Shown: positions 33,569-46,450, counted from the stretch's first letter. The stretch: DNA of 64,000 nucleotides from Phlebotomus papatasi (GCF_024763615.1 NC_077224.1:1302001-1366000), one strand, 5' to 3'. The notes: generated by a model from the sequence alone, not told the origin. Numbers and translations are program-made.

Positions 33569-35340
33569 AGAGGATTATGTTTTTCTAACTACACAAAAAT
33601 TGATACTAGCGATTTCAACGATTTTCGGATATGTTTTGTAGTTAATCCAGCTGAACATTTCGTCTTTAGGGACCTTTCACCGGTTAAATCGCCATCTTGA
33701 ATTATTCAAGGTCAAAGGGTCTAATTTCCAACTGATTTGGTCAACTTAAATTTATTAAAATATTAATTATTTTTTAAAATACCCTCTTCTTGCACGATTT
33801 CCTTTACTATGTGATAAATTCAATTTTAAAAATTTTCTTTCACTTACGTTGAGTAGTTTTTAAATCAACAAATTTCTTCGACATATTTTATGGTCCATAT
33901 CTAATTATAAAATATTCGAAATAAAATCAATTCTGTCAGTCATATTATTTGGGGTAAGATGAGGAAGAATGGTGTAAAAATACCAAAGATGCTTGAGAGT
34001 GTAAGAATTTGAAATAAATCTTATGTGGCATTAACTGGCGAATTGGTGACTTTGTGCCCATGATCAGAAAGACCGCTCAATCCAACCATAATATACCAAG
34101 TTCAACACAACAAGTTGAAAGAGAGGTCTTCAATGGTTCAAGAAGAAGTCAAAGAAATTGTTGGTTTTCTCTGTCGGCATTTTGACTTTTTCTCATCTTT
34201 CTTTCTTTACAATAATCTCTTGTCTCTTTCTCTCTGGCTTTAGGAGTATATATTTAATATTATTATTTAACAAAAATATATATTTCATTTTTTCCACAGC
34301 TCTTTTTTTAACTCTCCTTCTTCACTTCAACTCCTCTATTACTGTTTGTGTGCTATTTTTCTTCAGCAGCTCTTTTGTTGTTATTATTGAAATGTTAACA
34401 TCTCTTTTAGTCCTACCTCTTCACTCGTATGTCTTAAGGTAGTAATGTGCAAGGGAGAAAGACTTTCCGTTTGTCAACAGATCCTGACATGTTGGATACA
34501 ATTTTTGACCTCAACATCAAAGGCATTCTGGTGGCAAGGGAGAGAAGAAAAAAAAATGAGCCAAAGTCTCCCGTGGAAGCATTTTTCATTCTCCTTTTGA
34601 TAGAGTCAACATAAGAAGGTGTAGGCGGAGATCGGTAGATCCTTTGATGTTGACACAGTGTCCTTTTACCCCGAAGACTCAACATCTTAATAATTGTCCT
34701 GCTTGATCTCTAATGACTCAAAATTTGTCTCATTTTCTTCTTGGAATTATTCTCCTAAATAAACATTTATGTAATCCGTCTATAAACACCAATCGTGCGC
34801 ACTTTTTGCCTCCTTCATCTTATACAAATCTTTTCTGGTCGACCGAAGAAGTGCAATTTGTACAACTCATAGAATGACCATTAATCAAGAGATACGGTCG
34901 GGAGTCGTGTCGCGTATTGACAGTCGGTAGATTTAAGCTTTATGAATTTTTATGTGTTATGTCTCAATTGGCATTTTATTTATTTTGATCCAATTTCTAC
35001 TTGAGATTATAAGGCATTTTTTTTGTGCTAGAGATGTCACGAACTAAATTCCAGGCAGGCCTTACCCAAGGGGTCGCTTGAGTATCATTACCATTAATTA
35101 AATTTAAATTAATATTAATGTGCAAAATGATACTTTTAGAATTTTCACCTTGGGTTATTGTAATCCTGGCTAGAGTTAGTATAATTCAATATTCGATAAT
35201 GCGAATCAGCTTAATTACTTCTTAGTTAGTGAAGAGTGTTGAAATAAACAGATTTTAATGAGCTTTTGACCTAATCGTTTTCGAGGCTTAAGAACATAAT
35301 TTTAAAATTTACCTGGAAATAAATATTTGATTTTTAGGTA
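33569..35340. other. Transposon-free island, slp 5' side
   Basis: About 1.8 kb without transposon ends. A 94-codon plus-strand frame (34158-34442) is T-rich and hydrophobic by composition; no product recognised. Confidence 0.35.
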
Positions 35341-35555
35341 GGGGAAAGTACTCTCCCTTCGAACGTTCATGCCTTCGAACAATGTGAATTTTCTTTTAGT
35401 TTTCCAAAGAGACTTACATGTTTCTATTAAATATTAGTTAGATTATCATTAATTGTTGATAATTTCATGATAGTTGAGTGTAAATCTTTGACGAAAAACA
35501 AAAGATATTCGTATTATTCGAAGGCATGAACGTTCGAAGGGAGAGCACTTTTCCC
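35341..35555. mobile_element. C4: palindromic family C MITE
   Basis: GGGGAAAGTACTCTCCCTTC to GGAGAGCACTTTTCCC; one terminal C has changed. TA flanks. Confidence 0.85.
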
Positions 35556-35924
35556 TACATCTTTTATATCATAAAACTTTCAAAAAATAGTTATCAAAAG
35601 TAATTGATCATATTAAAATGTCTTTGCAAAAAATCAAATCAATAAGTGCTAAGTATAAGTGACTCTGTTAATAGGGCTTCAGACCTAAGGATTAGCCAAA
35701 TAGCTTAACTTCTGTAACAGATTATTGGTTAAGGTTTGACCAAGGTTTGAGCCACAAGATACAATTTGATCCACTTTAGATCCAGTTTGATCCAATTAAA
35801 AAATATAATGAGTTCGTAGCATCCAATCCACATTTAAATAAAAAAAAACTTTTACTAAGCAACTAAAGCTGTTTTCTGTAAACCAGTCGCTCATTTGAAA
35901 AGTTTTTAATTTTATATTCACAAC

Positions 35925-36112
35925 TCTTTTTGCACCGCCTGTTTTCTCCTTTGTAACATCTGATTGTATCTTATTCTCTACTTATCTTATGCATGTTTAA
36001 AAAAGCAATAACAATAGTTTTTTTTGATATAGTCCCAAATTGTTGTACTCCGATCTCCGACAGGGGCATGAACTGTATAATAAATAAATAAAATAAATAA
36101 AAAATAAAAAAA
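35925..36112 (+). mobile_element. Non-LTR retrotransposon 3' end with (AATAAATA)n tail
   Basis: TTGTTGTACTCCGATCTCCG then ACAGGGGCATGAACTGTAT leads into AATAAATAAATAAAATAAAT. The layout is that of the 3' UTR of a jockey/R1-type element. The 5' limit and target duplication are not clear. Confidence 0.5.
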
Positions 36113-36690
36113 GAGTTGCAAAAACTAAAAGAAAGAGAAAAATATTGGTATTTAGGATTTTGAGACCCTCGGGAACTGGGCTAAACCTCTAGTCTGAAGA
36201 CCACTTTACACGAACCCTAAGATTTTTAAATAACGTTGTTACTCATTATTTCTTAAAACAATCATAAATAAAAATAAATTAAATGATGAAAATGTGTAGA
36301 AATTATTTTCAATTAATTATTCTATAAGAACATAGAAAATAATTTAGTGTCTGAAATTTGAGTCATTTGCACAACTTTTACATTATTATTCAAAGAGATA
36401 TTCAAAATATCTCTGTATTTTTACATTTTAAATTTTTTTCTCTGAAAATGTGTTTTATTTCACTAAAAACTTTTAAATTCGTATTTGAACGTGAATCGCT
36501 GATACGAAAGTTTATCAATTTGAACGTTTTTGCGTTTTATTGGTTTGTTCTTGCAATTTCCCAAAAAAAAAAAAAATGAAACTCTTTTAAAACTAATTTG
36601 GGCATTGGCTACTTGGGAATATTGATCCAATTTGTTAATAATTAGTTTGATTATTTTTTGAGTGTGGAATAGTTTTTCAGCGATTTTAAG
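36113..36690. other. No recognised feature
   Basis: AT-rich; a 73-codon plus-strand frame (36358-36579) is compositional. Confidence 0.35.
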
Positions 36691-37908
36691 GGGTTCCGGT
36701 CAAAATTCCAAAAACCAAAATCCGTCGAATTGGTCTGGAAAGGCCTAAATCTCAGAAGGACTAAAATTCCAAATTCTAAAATCTCGAATTCTAAAATGTG
36801 TCGTAACTAATCCCCCGATTGCATCTGCACTTGGTATTGGTACAGGCAAAGGGTAGAAATTTTCGGTTTTTTTGGCAAATTATCCACACATTGGCCTCAA
36901 TTCTGAGATCAAGATCAAGAATCAAGATCAAGAAAATTTCAATATTTTGGTATTCTGAAATCAAAAAAACAAGATCAAGATGTCAAATCTGTCAAATGTC
37001 TTGGAATTCTGGAATCCCAGACACAAACGTTTCGAAGTAAAACACCCTGAGAATACCTGCAAAAGAAACACATCTTGCATAAGCCTTTCAGGGTTTATCA
37101 CACGCCACAAGTTTTGTTTGCATTTCTTTTATTCCCGATTATGGCCTTTCATATATTATTTAAAACAACTTATAATTATTTTTTCTAATTTATATGGCGA
37201 AATTTCAAGAAGTTCGGCAAAAAAAATGGAGTTAGTCAGAAGTCACGTTTCGTTAAGTGTGGAAAATCTTGAAATCTTGGTTCTTAGCTAAGACATTTTA
37301 AGTTCTATAAATACTTCGCGTCAGAATATGAAATCTTGATCTTGGAAATATTTGACAGCTTAAAATTTTGGTCTTGATCTAGGTCTTAATTAATAATGCA
37401 GGGTTTTGGTTTTTAAGATTTTGGTCCTTTCGCGATTTTTCGGTTCGGAATTTGTCTTTTTCGGAACTTGGAACTTTGGCTTTCAGGATTTTGGGCCATT
37501 CGGGATTTTGACTTTCGGGATTTCGATTTACAGTAGAGTTCCTCAAAATTGAACATTTGGGGGGTATAGATGACATTTCTTACTCCTCAAATTTGAACAA
37601 TATTTTCAAAAACGTAACGGAATACATGTGAAATTCACTTTCCCTAAATTAAAAGAATTAACTTTAGAGAATATATCAATGTAATTTATTGTGAAAATAA
37701 ATGGAATTTGTTGTGGAAGTTAGTATAATACGATAATATTGAGGAAACACTAGAGAAAATGGTTCTAATTCAGACTCCACGCAAAAATTTCATTGCATAA
37801 CCTCAAATATTACATTTCAAACTCAACCGTCATTCAAATTTAAGGAGTTCAAATTTGAGGAACTCTACCGTATTTGGGATTTTGTCTATTCGGGATTTTG
37901 GCTACCAC
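36691..37908. mobile_element. O2: O-type element with iterated repeats, interrupted by G5
   Basis: Left side has GGTCAAAATTCCAAAAACC-like units; right side has inverse units (TTTCGGGATTTYG, ATTCGGGATTTTGGCTACC) on both sides of G5. The left-end repeats have drifted more than in O1. Confidence 0.5.
37531..37870. mobile_element. G5: CAGTAGAGTTCCTC TIR MITE nested in O2
   Basis: CAGTAGAGTTCCTCAAAATT to AATTTGAGGAACTCTACCG with TA flanks. It shares the CAGTAGA start with G1-G4 but the interior differs. Confidence 0.75.
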
Positions 37909-38234
37909 CGATTGTTTTAAGGGTGTTCATAACTGAATCAGGAGGCTATTTTAGATACATCCCTTATGGCCCAAATAGACTGAGGCTGATCCTCGAGAAT
38001 ATTAAAATTAACTTATAAAATTTGACAGGCAAGATTTATCCCAAACTGTTATACACTGCGGACTTAAGATCATCAATTAGAGATCCTTTACATAAACTTT
38101 CACTACCTAATTTTTTGCTTTCGAATTTGACAGACTAAATATTCTTGAGGATCAGCCTGTGCTAATTTTGGCCCTTATCCTCTTTTACTGGTAGCTCTTT
38201 CTGTCTAGTATAATTTCTTGAATATCATTAATAC

Positions 38235-38492
38235 TACACTGAGAGAAATCCGAAAAAGTTAAAATAACATTCCCGAAATGTTTATTTTACCCTGCAATTT
38301 TGATCCGAAATCGGTGTAAATATTATGCTTTTTAGGTGTATTATGGATTAAAGTTACCTTTTTTCATGTTAATTTTACCCTTAAAGAGATGTAAAATTAA
38401 CATTAAAAAATATTGATATATTTTTACACCTAAAAAGTGTTAAAGTTCTGAGGAAAAAAAGTTAATCGCACCCTCTTTTTTTTCTCAGTGTA
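38235..38492. mobile_element. A6: family A MITE, both ends present
   Basis: TACACTGAGAGAAATCC to TTTTTCTCAGTGTA, 258 bp, close to A1. Confidence 0.85.
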
Positions 38493-40500
38493 CATACATT
38501 ATCATTAATACAATTTTTCATTCTTTTAAGATATACATATTAGAGCGTATTTCATTTCTCTGGGATATTTTGAATAACTTAACACCAATATGTCTGATAT
38601 ATTCTACCTTATAGAATGTAAGAAGAGTGATGACAGTGTTTCCAATAAATTTTCCTTAAAGAAATAAAGCATAATTGGAAAAAGTATAATGTTTCAAAAA
38701 TGGAATTTGTTTGATTTAACCGAAAAGTCATTCAGCCAAATTCCTTTCTCCCGAAAATTATATGTTTTGAATTCGTTGGGATACAACAAAGGGCAGCGGA
38801 TCAAATCATTTTTATTTAGTCTTCTAACTCTGTTTGTACATTGGGTAGAATAGTCTCGTGCTGTGATAAAGACTATGTGCAATTTTTGCCATGAAAACAG
38901 TCTCATGCCGGAGTATTGCAGAGGGTGGGAAATGGTATATGTGTAGGGATATCGGACACCCTTAGTCCTCATTATTTTAATGTTGCTCACATGAATAAAT
39001 AGTAAGAAGAGAAATTTGACCACAAATCCACCCGACTTGCCACCCCTCGACCCTGGCCTCTCGTTTTTCTGAGAAAATTGAGATTTGAAATAAAAATAGA
39101 TGTATCCCTTATTTTGTGATATTTCTTGGACGGGAAGAAGAGAGAGGACATAAAAACTGGGGGTTGTGAAATTTGAGATATTCAATTTGATTTGTTGAGT
39201 CTTCATATTAGTCACTGTGGGACTTGTTTCATCCATAAATAAAAATATTTTCCTTTATTTTCCACCCCAAACGACAGGCAATATCAATTGATACTTGGTC
39301 TTACCAATATTATATTCATTGCTAATTAGTTCATCTGCATGAAAAGTTTAATGGATAAATAATCCCTTTATTTATTTAAATTTGTTGCATAAAATGGAAT
39401 TGCCTGTTTTATTGCTTTTATCACTTAAGTTAAGAAATACTTTAATTTTTTTTTGCAAATATATTGACACACGAACTGGGAGAAGGTGAAAGAGGATACA
39501 ACTTACTGCGTTATCTCTTGGTAAGAGAGGCTCACGACCCCAATCATGTAATAAATTAGGAGAAGAAAACACTTGTATGGTTGGCTGAAAAAGAGACATT
39601 AGTGGAAAGATTATTTTATTGTAGATCATAAAAGTTATCTCAATAATTATATATAGTACTTGCGTGGTAAATATTTTTGTACACATACCCATTACCGAGA
39701 AGACTAAAACCAGTGAGGTAAATTTTTCTAGCTCAAGGAGTATTACTTTTCTTCAAGTCATAGTGTCGAAGTTCACGTGGAACAAGGACATTCGGGGAAT
39801 TTTTTTTTGAGGGAAAACAATTTCGGGGATGGGCAATTTCTCGGTGACTGGACAAGGTCAATATGTGCAAGAAGCCTCATAAAGTCATAACGATTGCAAT
39901 TGAAAATGTCTGTTGTTGACTTTGCGTTTTCCACAAAAATATGCTGTGGTACTACTGATTGGTGTCTTTTGTGGTCATTCTAACGTAGCCTTGAAGGAAT
40001 TCTTGTCTCCCAAGAAGTTCAACAATATTCACCGATTGATGCTTTTTTTCTTTCTTGTTTTCGTCTGATTTCTATTTCGTCTCTGAACAGAGAGAGTCAC
40101 AATATTTAACCTCATCGTGTTGGAGAGACCAATAGAGGCACTCAAATTTGATTATTTCTTTGCCCCATCTCTAATTCAATTGTCACAATTTCTTCTTGAA
40201 ATTATTCCACAGAGTCATGACTGAAATGTAGGGTGATGAGTGTGAATATTTAACAGAAATATTGAGGAAACATTTATTTAAAGTGCATCTTTATCTTCGT
40301 TATACAAATTGAAAATTCTGTATTATTTTCCAAAATCTTTTTTTTTTTTTTGAAAAAGAAAGATTTCTTTGGATAGATAGCTTAAGGATTGGGAACATTA
40401 TTTTCTGTACAAACCGGCTTACTGCTATCAAAAAAAGGGGTGACGAAACGTCCCATGCTTTGCGAAATGCTTGAACTCGTGACTCAGATGATATTGGCTC
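38493..40500. other. Transposon-free island, slp 5' side
   Basis: Two kilobases without transposon ends. Holds the 180-codon frame and two perfect Runt-type sites (GACCACA 39018-39024 and TGTGGTC 39970-39976). Confidence 0.4.
38694..39236 (-). CDS. Unrecognised 180-codon open frame
   Basis: One uninterrupted frame of 180 codons lies in a repeat-free stretch. For sequence of about 66% A+T a chance frame this long is unlikely in 64 kb. The translation has no domain I know: it is aromatic- and Lys/Arg-rich, with a short hydrophobic stretch around VVKFLFLLFIHVSN (residues 72-85) and no signal peptide at the start. A second minus-strand frame of 106 codons (39372-39692) lies just upstream without an evident splice link. 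No ribosome or promoter signal supports it. It could be a lineage-specific gene, a decayed exon, or locally stop-poor noncoding DNA. I would not treat it as a gene without transcript or conservation evidence. Confidence 0.2.
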   Translation of the reverse strand: MDETSPTVTNMKTQQIKLNISNFTTPSFYVLSLLPVQEISQNKGYIYFYFKSQFSQKNERPGSRGGKSGGFVVKFLFLLFIHVSNIKIMRTKGVRYPYTYTISHPLQYSGMRLFSWQKLHIVFITARDYSTQCTNRVRRLNKNDLIRCPLLYPNEFKTYNFREKGIWLNDFSVKSNKFHF

Positions 40501-41352
40501 CGTTCAGTAATAATCTTTCGAAGAGACAAAGCGAGCCTAAACACAAGTAGATTTCGATTATCCAATAGTGTCTTGGATAAAAGGTAAATGGAATGTTATT
40601 TGCACAAAAAGCCGTTGATGATCGAAGAATTTAAATTCAATTTCGAATTTCCATACTAAATTTTCGAACAAGGTGGGCAAAATTTATCAAATATCACACT
40701 AAAAAGCTCGCAAAAGAGTTACTCAGTGATTATGGAGTGATTAAGTAATGGGACAAGAACAGTAAGCGTCGTTGTTCTGTGTTATTCCTCACAACAATAT
40801 GAAGACCGTCACATTTTGACACTTGAGCACTTCGAAATTCGAACAGGATGTATCTCAGCCACCTTGCGGAATTATCTAAAAGTAAGAAAGTCTCTTTTTT
40901 AGATCTTCAAATAGATTTTCGAATTTTTCAAGATCTACTTCTGTACGGAAAGAGCCACTCCAAGACCAAGCCAAACCTGTTCGAAAATCCACCCGAAGCC
41001 TAAAGTGCAATTTCATATATCCGCCGCTTTAGCGCTGCTTGTTCTGCCATTTCGAATTTCGATATTCTTGACACTTCACTCGTCAACAATGTCAATAAAA
41101 GTGTGCAAACGTTTGCTGCAAAAAGTGTATTTTTGAGTAGTTTTGTGGAATTTCAGGATGGAAGAACGTTTAATTTGCTATTTCATTAAAATAAATGTCC
41201 TTTTTATGCATTTGCTCGACTTTGTGTAACTCGTCGGTTTAAACGTTCGAACTTCCAACGGGTTTTTAGGTAAGTTCTCCCTGATATACCTTCGGTAAAG
41301 GAAAAACCTCAACCGGAGTGAGTTCTCAAATCGGGAAAGTTATTACTGAACG
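40501..41352. mobile_element. E3: family E element, long form
   Basis: Ends CGTTCAGTAATAATCTTTCG and TTATTACTGAACG. Compared with E2 it holds an extra inner block of about 430 bp, which is also found alone as E1 and E4. No coding capacity. Confidence 0.8.
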
Positions 41353-42114
41353 AGAGGATTAGGTACATTCATATCATTTACCAATTACCGGTTTACAACC
41401 AGTTTAAACTAATTCATAATTACTCAAAAAATCTCCCGAAATTGCGTAGGAGTAATAAGTTGATTTTCGGATAAAAATTAATTATCGGTTCATTAGCAAC
41501 TTAGAACCGACTAGAATCGGTTAAGTCTTATCAGAAATTTCAATACCTTTCTAACGAGCTTAAACATTAACCCCTTCAGTTGAGAAGTATGCACTCTTCT
41601 AGAATCTTTTAAAATCTTGTCTTTGAAAAAGCATTATTAGGAATGATTTACCGGTATTTTCGTATATATGGACAATGTTCGTCTGGATAATCTGTAAAAT
41701 ATATCCGGAAATGAAAAAAATCGCAGGATGAGTTTTCGAGGAATCCCGAAAAACATGGTTTTGAAGGGGTGAGGGAAAATGTGAGGCTAGTGAATGATCC
41801 TTGGGTTACTTATATGGGGGTTCCTAGAAGGTCTCAACACTCTATCTCTAACCGTTTGGCCTCTAGGCGTGGTAATAGTCGTGGCAACAGCGTGACGTCA
41901 TTCCAATGTTACCGAAAAATTGTTTACAATGTGTAAAAGTCTTTAAAGAAGCTACAAAAAAGCAAAATAGCCAAAAATGAGCCGAGTACACATAAGATGT
42001 TTTGTAAAATTGTTCGTTAGGAGAAAGTGCCCATGCTTGATACCATTGGAAGCTTCGTAATGACTAAATTTTTCCCATGTTTTTCAATAAACAGGACTAA
42101 TTGGAGTAAATCAT
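41353..42114. other. Mostly unrecognised; E-related repeat at 41640-41830
   Basis: CCCGAAAAACATGGTTTTGA near 41746 recurs at 3650. No coding signal. Confidence 0.35.
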
Positions 42115-42430
42115 ATAACCCACAAACAAGTTCGTAAAAGTTTGTACTTTTTACACAAACATTGTTCATAACATGATCACTTAATGAGCATTTTTTGTAT
42201 TTTCACAAATATTTGTTCGTAAATATTATAAAAAAAATGTTTGTAACATTTTGTCATTTTTTTTTGTTTGTCTGGTTAACATTTACGAACCAGTTACAAA
42301 ATTTTTCAAACATTTTTTGTGTGTTTACGAACATTAACGAACAAATGTTTGTAAGGGTACAAAAAGTGCTCATGTTACGAACAATGTTTGTGAAAAATGT
42401 GCAAACTTTTACAAATTTTTAATGGGTTGT
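42115..42430. mobile_element. L: foldback element rich in GTTCGTAA/TTTGT motifs
   Basis: Inverted arms include CGTAAAAGTTTGTACTTTTT and the reverse of GTGCAAACTTTTACAAATTT, with ACAAACATTGTTCATAACAT opposed to ATGTTACGAACAATGTTTGT. The outer ends are near AACCCACAA and AATGGGTTGT. Confidence 0.65.
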
Positions 42431-42810
42431 ACGATTTAAGAGCTTTTCGTAAGTCCCAAATAGGATTTCATAAACATTATCGCACAATTTTATGAAATAC
42501 TTTTTTTTGCCTAGGGCAAAATGTGAAATTCTGGATAAACCAGTTAGTTAAAATTGATATCTCTTATGTCCAATATGTATTTTCGGAATTTTTTTGACAT
42601 GAGTATACTCGGGATTATTCGATTTAAATCGAATTTGCACTGTCTTGTTTGTTAATTTTGTCCATTTTGAAGGTAATTTCATAATTCCACAATTATGGGG
42701 GGGGTCATAGAAAATCGGAAGTCGATATCTCTCATTGTTTGAGCTTTGTGCCGGTGATAAATTTAAAAAAAAATCGTTGTATCATGCAGAAATTGTTCTT
42801 ATTTGAGTTC
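42431..42810. other. No recognised feature
   Basis: AT-rich spacer before A7. Confidence 0.4.
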
Positions 42811-43060
42811 AACAGAGAAATCCGAAAAAGTAAAAACAACATTCCGGAAATGTTTATTTTACCCTGCAGTATTGATCCGAAATCGGTGTAAATATTACCC
42901 TTTTTAGGTGTATTGAGGGTTAAAGTTACTCTTTTTTCATGTTGATTTTACCCTCAACAGGTGTAAAATTAACATTAAAAATGTTGATATATTTTTACAC
43001 CCGAAAAGTGTTAAAGTTATGACGAAAAAATGTTAATCGTAGCCTCTTTTTCTTCTGAGT
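42811..43060. mobile_element. A7: family A MITE with eroded ends
   Basis: The interior is typical (ATTCCGGAAATGTTTATTTT, ACCCTGCAGTATTGATCC) but the terminal bases have drifted (AACAGAGAAATCCG and TTCTTCTGAGTGA). Confidence 0.8.
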
Positions 43061-44632
43061 GAAATAATAAAAATTATAATTAATTGAAAATAAAAATATT
43101 AAAAATATTCTTCAAGATGCTCTGAAGAAAATTTATCCAAGCTGAATTGTTTGGATGGAGATGATTTGATGAAGCACGTGAAGCTCTCACCTGCAATGTT
43201 GATTCAACTTAGCCATTCTAAAACTCTGATGCCTAATAAGCTGAGGGTTAAAAAAAGAAATCCAACAGACAAAAATGATGAATAGATTTTGGGGAAAAAT
43301 GTGATGCAATAAAATCCTTTCTCATTCTCGTTACAAATTGAAAGACTTTTCAACAAAAGCTACCTCCAAAAATCCGGTGGGAAACACCTGATCCTTTTCT
43401 TTCTTCACCATTCCCACCTTCAATCATGTTATTTCCATTTTAGATTATTCCCTCACATCAAAATATAACCCGTAAAAAGTTCATACACAATGGTTATTTT
43501 GTGTTGGAATTTTTCGCTTAATACATTTATAACGATCTCTATCCACCATAAACAGCCACATAAAAATATTATTTCTCTTTTGGCATTTTTCATAAAACAT
43601 CACCTTTATATTGTCGCGTCATAAAAAAAATCATTTTGTGAATACATATCTCGCACTAAACGTTGGCATTTCTTCAGTTAGAAATTTTTGTTTGAGAAAA
43701 ATAGCTGATGGTCAGAAGAATTGGTTTTGTTGAGAGGAAGAAGAAAAAAATCATTGTACAATTAACCCGGATATAATTTTTGTTTGAAGAAGGAGACAAT
43801 GTGCACAATTTTGGTTTTTTTTCTCGAGTGATCCGGGAAATTAATGATAATAAATCATAATGTAGGGGTGTTTATGGAAGCTGCACAGCAGTGACCCCTT
43901 ATTGATTTAAGATCACAACAAAAGTGTTTCTGGAGACCCAACAATATTCACTAAATAATCAACAAATTAATGCTTCTGCTTATGGTCTTTGCATGATGGA
44001 TATTTTCAATTAAAAAACCATAGTTATTTGGACAGAACCCGTATGTCCGCTCTTCAATTCATCCTCTCTTCTCCTAAGCCCAAACATAATTTTTCCCGCC
44101 AAATTTTCTAACATGATTAGGGAATTTTGTCACTACATTTTTCGAGGGTTAAATACGCACCCTAATATTCTTTTCACTTTACAATATTGCTTCGCTCCTT
44201 TTAGAAAACTATAAACAAATTTAAATTCATTCTAATGCCATGTAATTTATTTGAATAGTAGTGGAATAATTACGTAATTATATCCATCTCTGAGTTAGAA
44301 AAGAGAGTGTCGCATTAAAGACCAGAAGGGAAGGAAATGGATACCCCAAGTGCGTGCGCTTTTCACTGGACAACAATGAGTAAAAGAAAAATATTTTAAT
44401 GGACCCGCATTCTACCGCAGAATCTTCATTTTTGTGGTCATTCTTCAGTATGTTGAGTCACTCAATTAATCTCTAACAACACCCCACATTTTATCCACAC
44501 AAATAGACCAAAAAGTCAACCACAAAACATCATGAATCTGTGTACTCAAGGATTTCTCATGCTTTGACCACATTTGGAAGAAAATGTTTTAAGTGGAAAT
44601 TTTCAATGTTTGAGTTTGAACTTAAAGGTTCC
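43061..44632. other. Transposon-free island with clustered Runt-type sites
   Basis: No transposon ends over 1.57 kb. Three perfect RACCRCA matches lie at 44433-44439 (TGTGGTC), 44518-44524 (AACCACA) and 44566-44572 (GACCACA), with TCAATTAATC (44463) alongside. No open frame of note. A candidate distant slp control element. Confidence 0.35.
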
Positions 44633-44890
44633 TACACACAGGAGAAATGCTTTATGAAGTTAAAATAACGTTCCGGAAATGTTTATTTTACCCTGCAGTA
44701 TTGATCCGAAATCGGTGTAAATATTATGCTTTTTAGGTGTATTAGGGGTTAAAGTTACCCTTTTCCATGTTATTTTTACCCTTAAAAAGGTGTAAAATTA
44801 ACATTAAAAAATGTTGATATATTTTTACACCCGAAAAGTGTTAAAGTTATGAGGAAGAAAAGTTAATCGTACCCCCTTCTTTCTCAGTGA
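44633..44890. mobile_element. A8: family A MITE
   Basis: TACACACAGGAGAAATGC to CTTCTTTCTCAGTGA with the full family interior. Confidence 0.8.
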
Positions 44891-46181
44891 ACTGCTGTAT
44901 CCTTCTCTGCTATTCAATTTAATGCAACTCTTTTTCTGTGCAGTGCAATTTATTCTTAACGTATAATTTCACATTTTAATAATACTTCAATAGGGAAAAG
45001 TATCATTGTACGAGAGGGTAAGCATCTAAAAAATTTACACTGTCACCAAATATTGAAGAGTATGAAAGACAAATAAATATTTGAAAAATTTGGGTTTAAT
45101 AACGACAAAAAAACAATCTTTAAAAATATCTTCCAGAAGAAAATTAGTTATGAGAATCTCAGTGAATCCTACTCATAATTTTTTTGAGCTGTAATTTGTG
45201 TCTGGAATCTCGGAAGAGCTTCATGAAAAATTGCCACATTTGGAGTAAAATATTAGTGACACATTTCATATGGAGATTTCTGGAGGATTAAGTAATTGAG
45301 AGGAACCACACTGAGGATTTGCCCTTCCTCAAGTCCTCTACTTTCATGCAATAAATGTTTGAAAAGACATTTTGTGGGATTATCAACTTTTACCCAGAGA
45401 GTCAGATGCTGGAAAGAATGGGCGTTAAGGGATTCCCTCTTGAGAATTGTGACAATTATCGTCCACCAGGCACATGACCTCTGTTTTAGTGATTATCGAG
45501 CATATTTTCATGAGGATACAATGAAAAAAAAATTATAATGAGGATAAAAAAAGGGAATTGTTGCAAAAATAGTCGTTAACACTTTCATTTTTTAGGCACA
45601 ATCCTCCGTCACGTGTTGTCACTTTGATTTCCCTCCTTGATCCTTTCCCTTTTGGGTCAAATTGGGATCATTAGATACATCACAAATACTTCCTGGTGTG
45701 CATATTTCGATATTATTATTCATCCGCCACACTCGAAACACTTTTCACATCCCAACACGTGCTCGCACCCTCAATTTATTTTCCCAACACCCTCCGTCCG
45801 TTCTATCCAGGAGGATCTAACCCAAGTATTTCTGGCATCTTGATACAAAATCCGCACGATGGTGTGATGAAAACAATCGAGCTCTGATTCTCAACCATTC
45901 TATCAACATTTATCCTCCACAATTGAGTCAACCTTTCCCCTTCCTTAAGAATTATTTTTCGACTCTATACACACGTTTTAGATTGGGGGAGCATTCAAAC
46001 TCGATGATATTGAATTAACGAGACAATTGACACAACAAATAACTCGAATAATGCTAAAAATATATAATAAATTGATGTGCCTAAACTCTTCAGTATTTAT
46101 GATTTTTATGCTGCTTAATTCCAAATAGGATATTTTTTTTAATCCGTAAAATTGATTTTCTTTTCTTTTTGAAAAATCTGT
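44891..46181. other. Transposon-free island, no recognised gene
   Basis: Frames of 60-80 codons overlap in several phases (45296-45887) and none is recognisable. No inverted ends. Confidence 0.35.
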
Positions 46182-46450
46182 GCTGACACATTGAATTAAG
46201 AACTTAATAAGTCCTTAATTCAATGACTTAATTTTAAGGAATTGTAAAAACATTCAACCGTTCAAAAATATACAAGAAAATGAGATAAAAATCAACGCTT
46301 TGTAGCGAATAATAAAAATAATGGCGTAATTCAGCCTTAGCACTATGTGCTTAATTAAGGCCTTTTTATGTCCTTATTTAAGTAGTTTATATTAAGGTCA
46401 TGAAAGGAAGATTTCATTAAGTACTTTCATTAAGTACACTTCAGAAGAAG
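46182..46450. mobile_element. J2: partial J-type element
   Basis: GCTGACACATTGAATTAAGAA and the AAGTCCTTAATTCAATGACT, TACTTAATTAAGGCCTTTT blocks parallel the left part of J1. The right end is missing. Confidence 0.5.
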
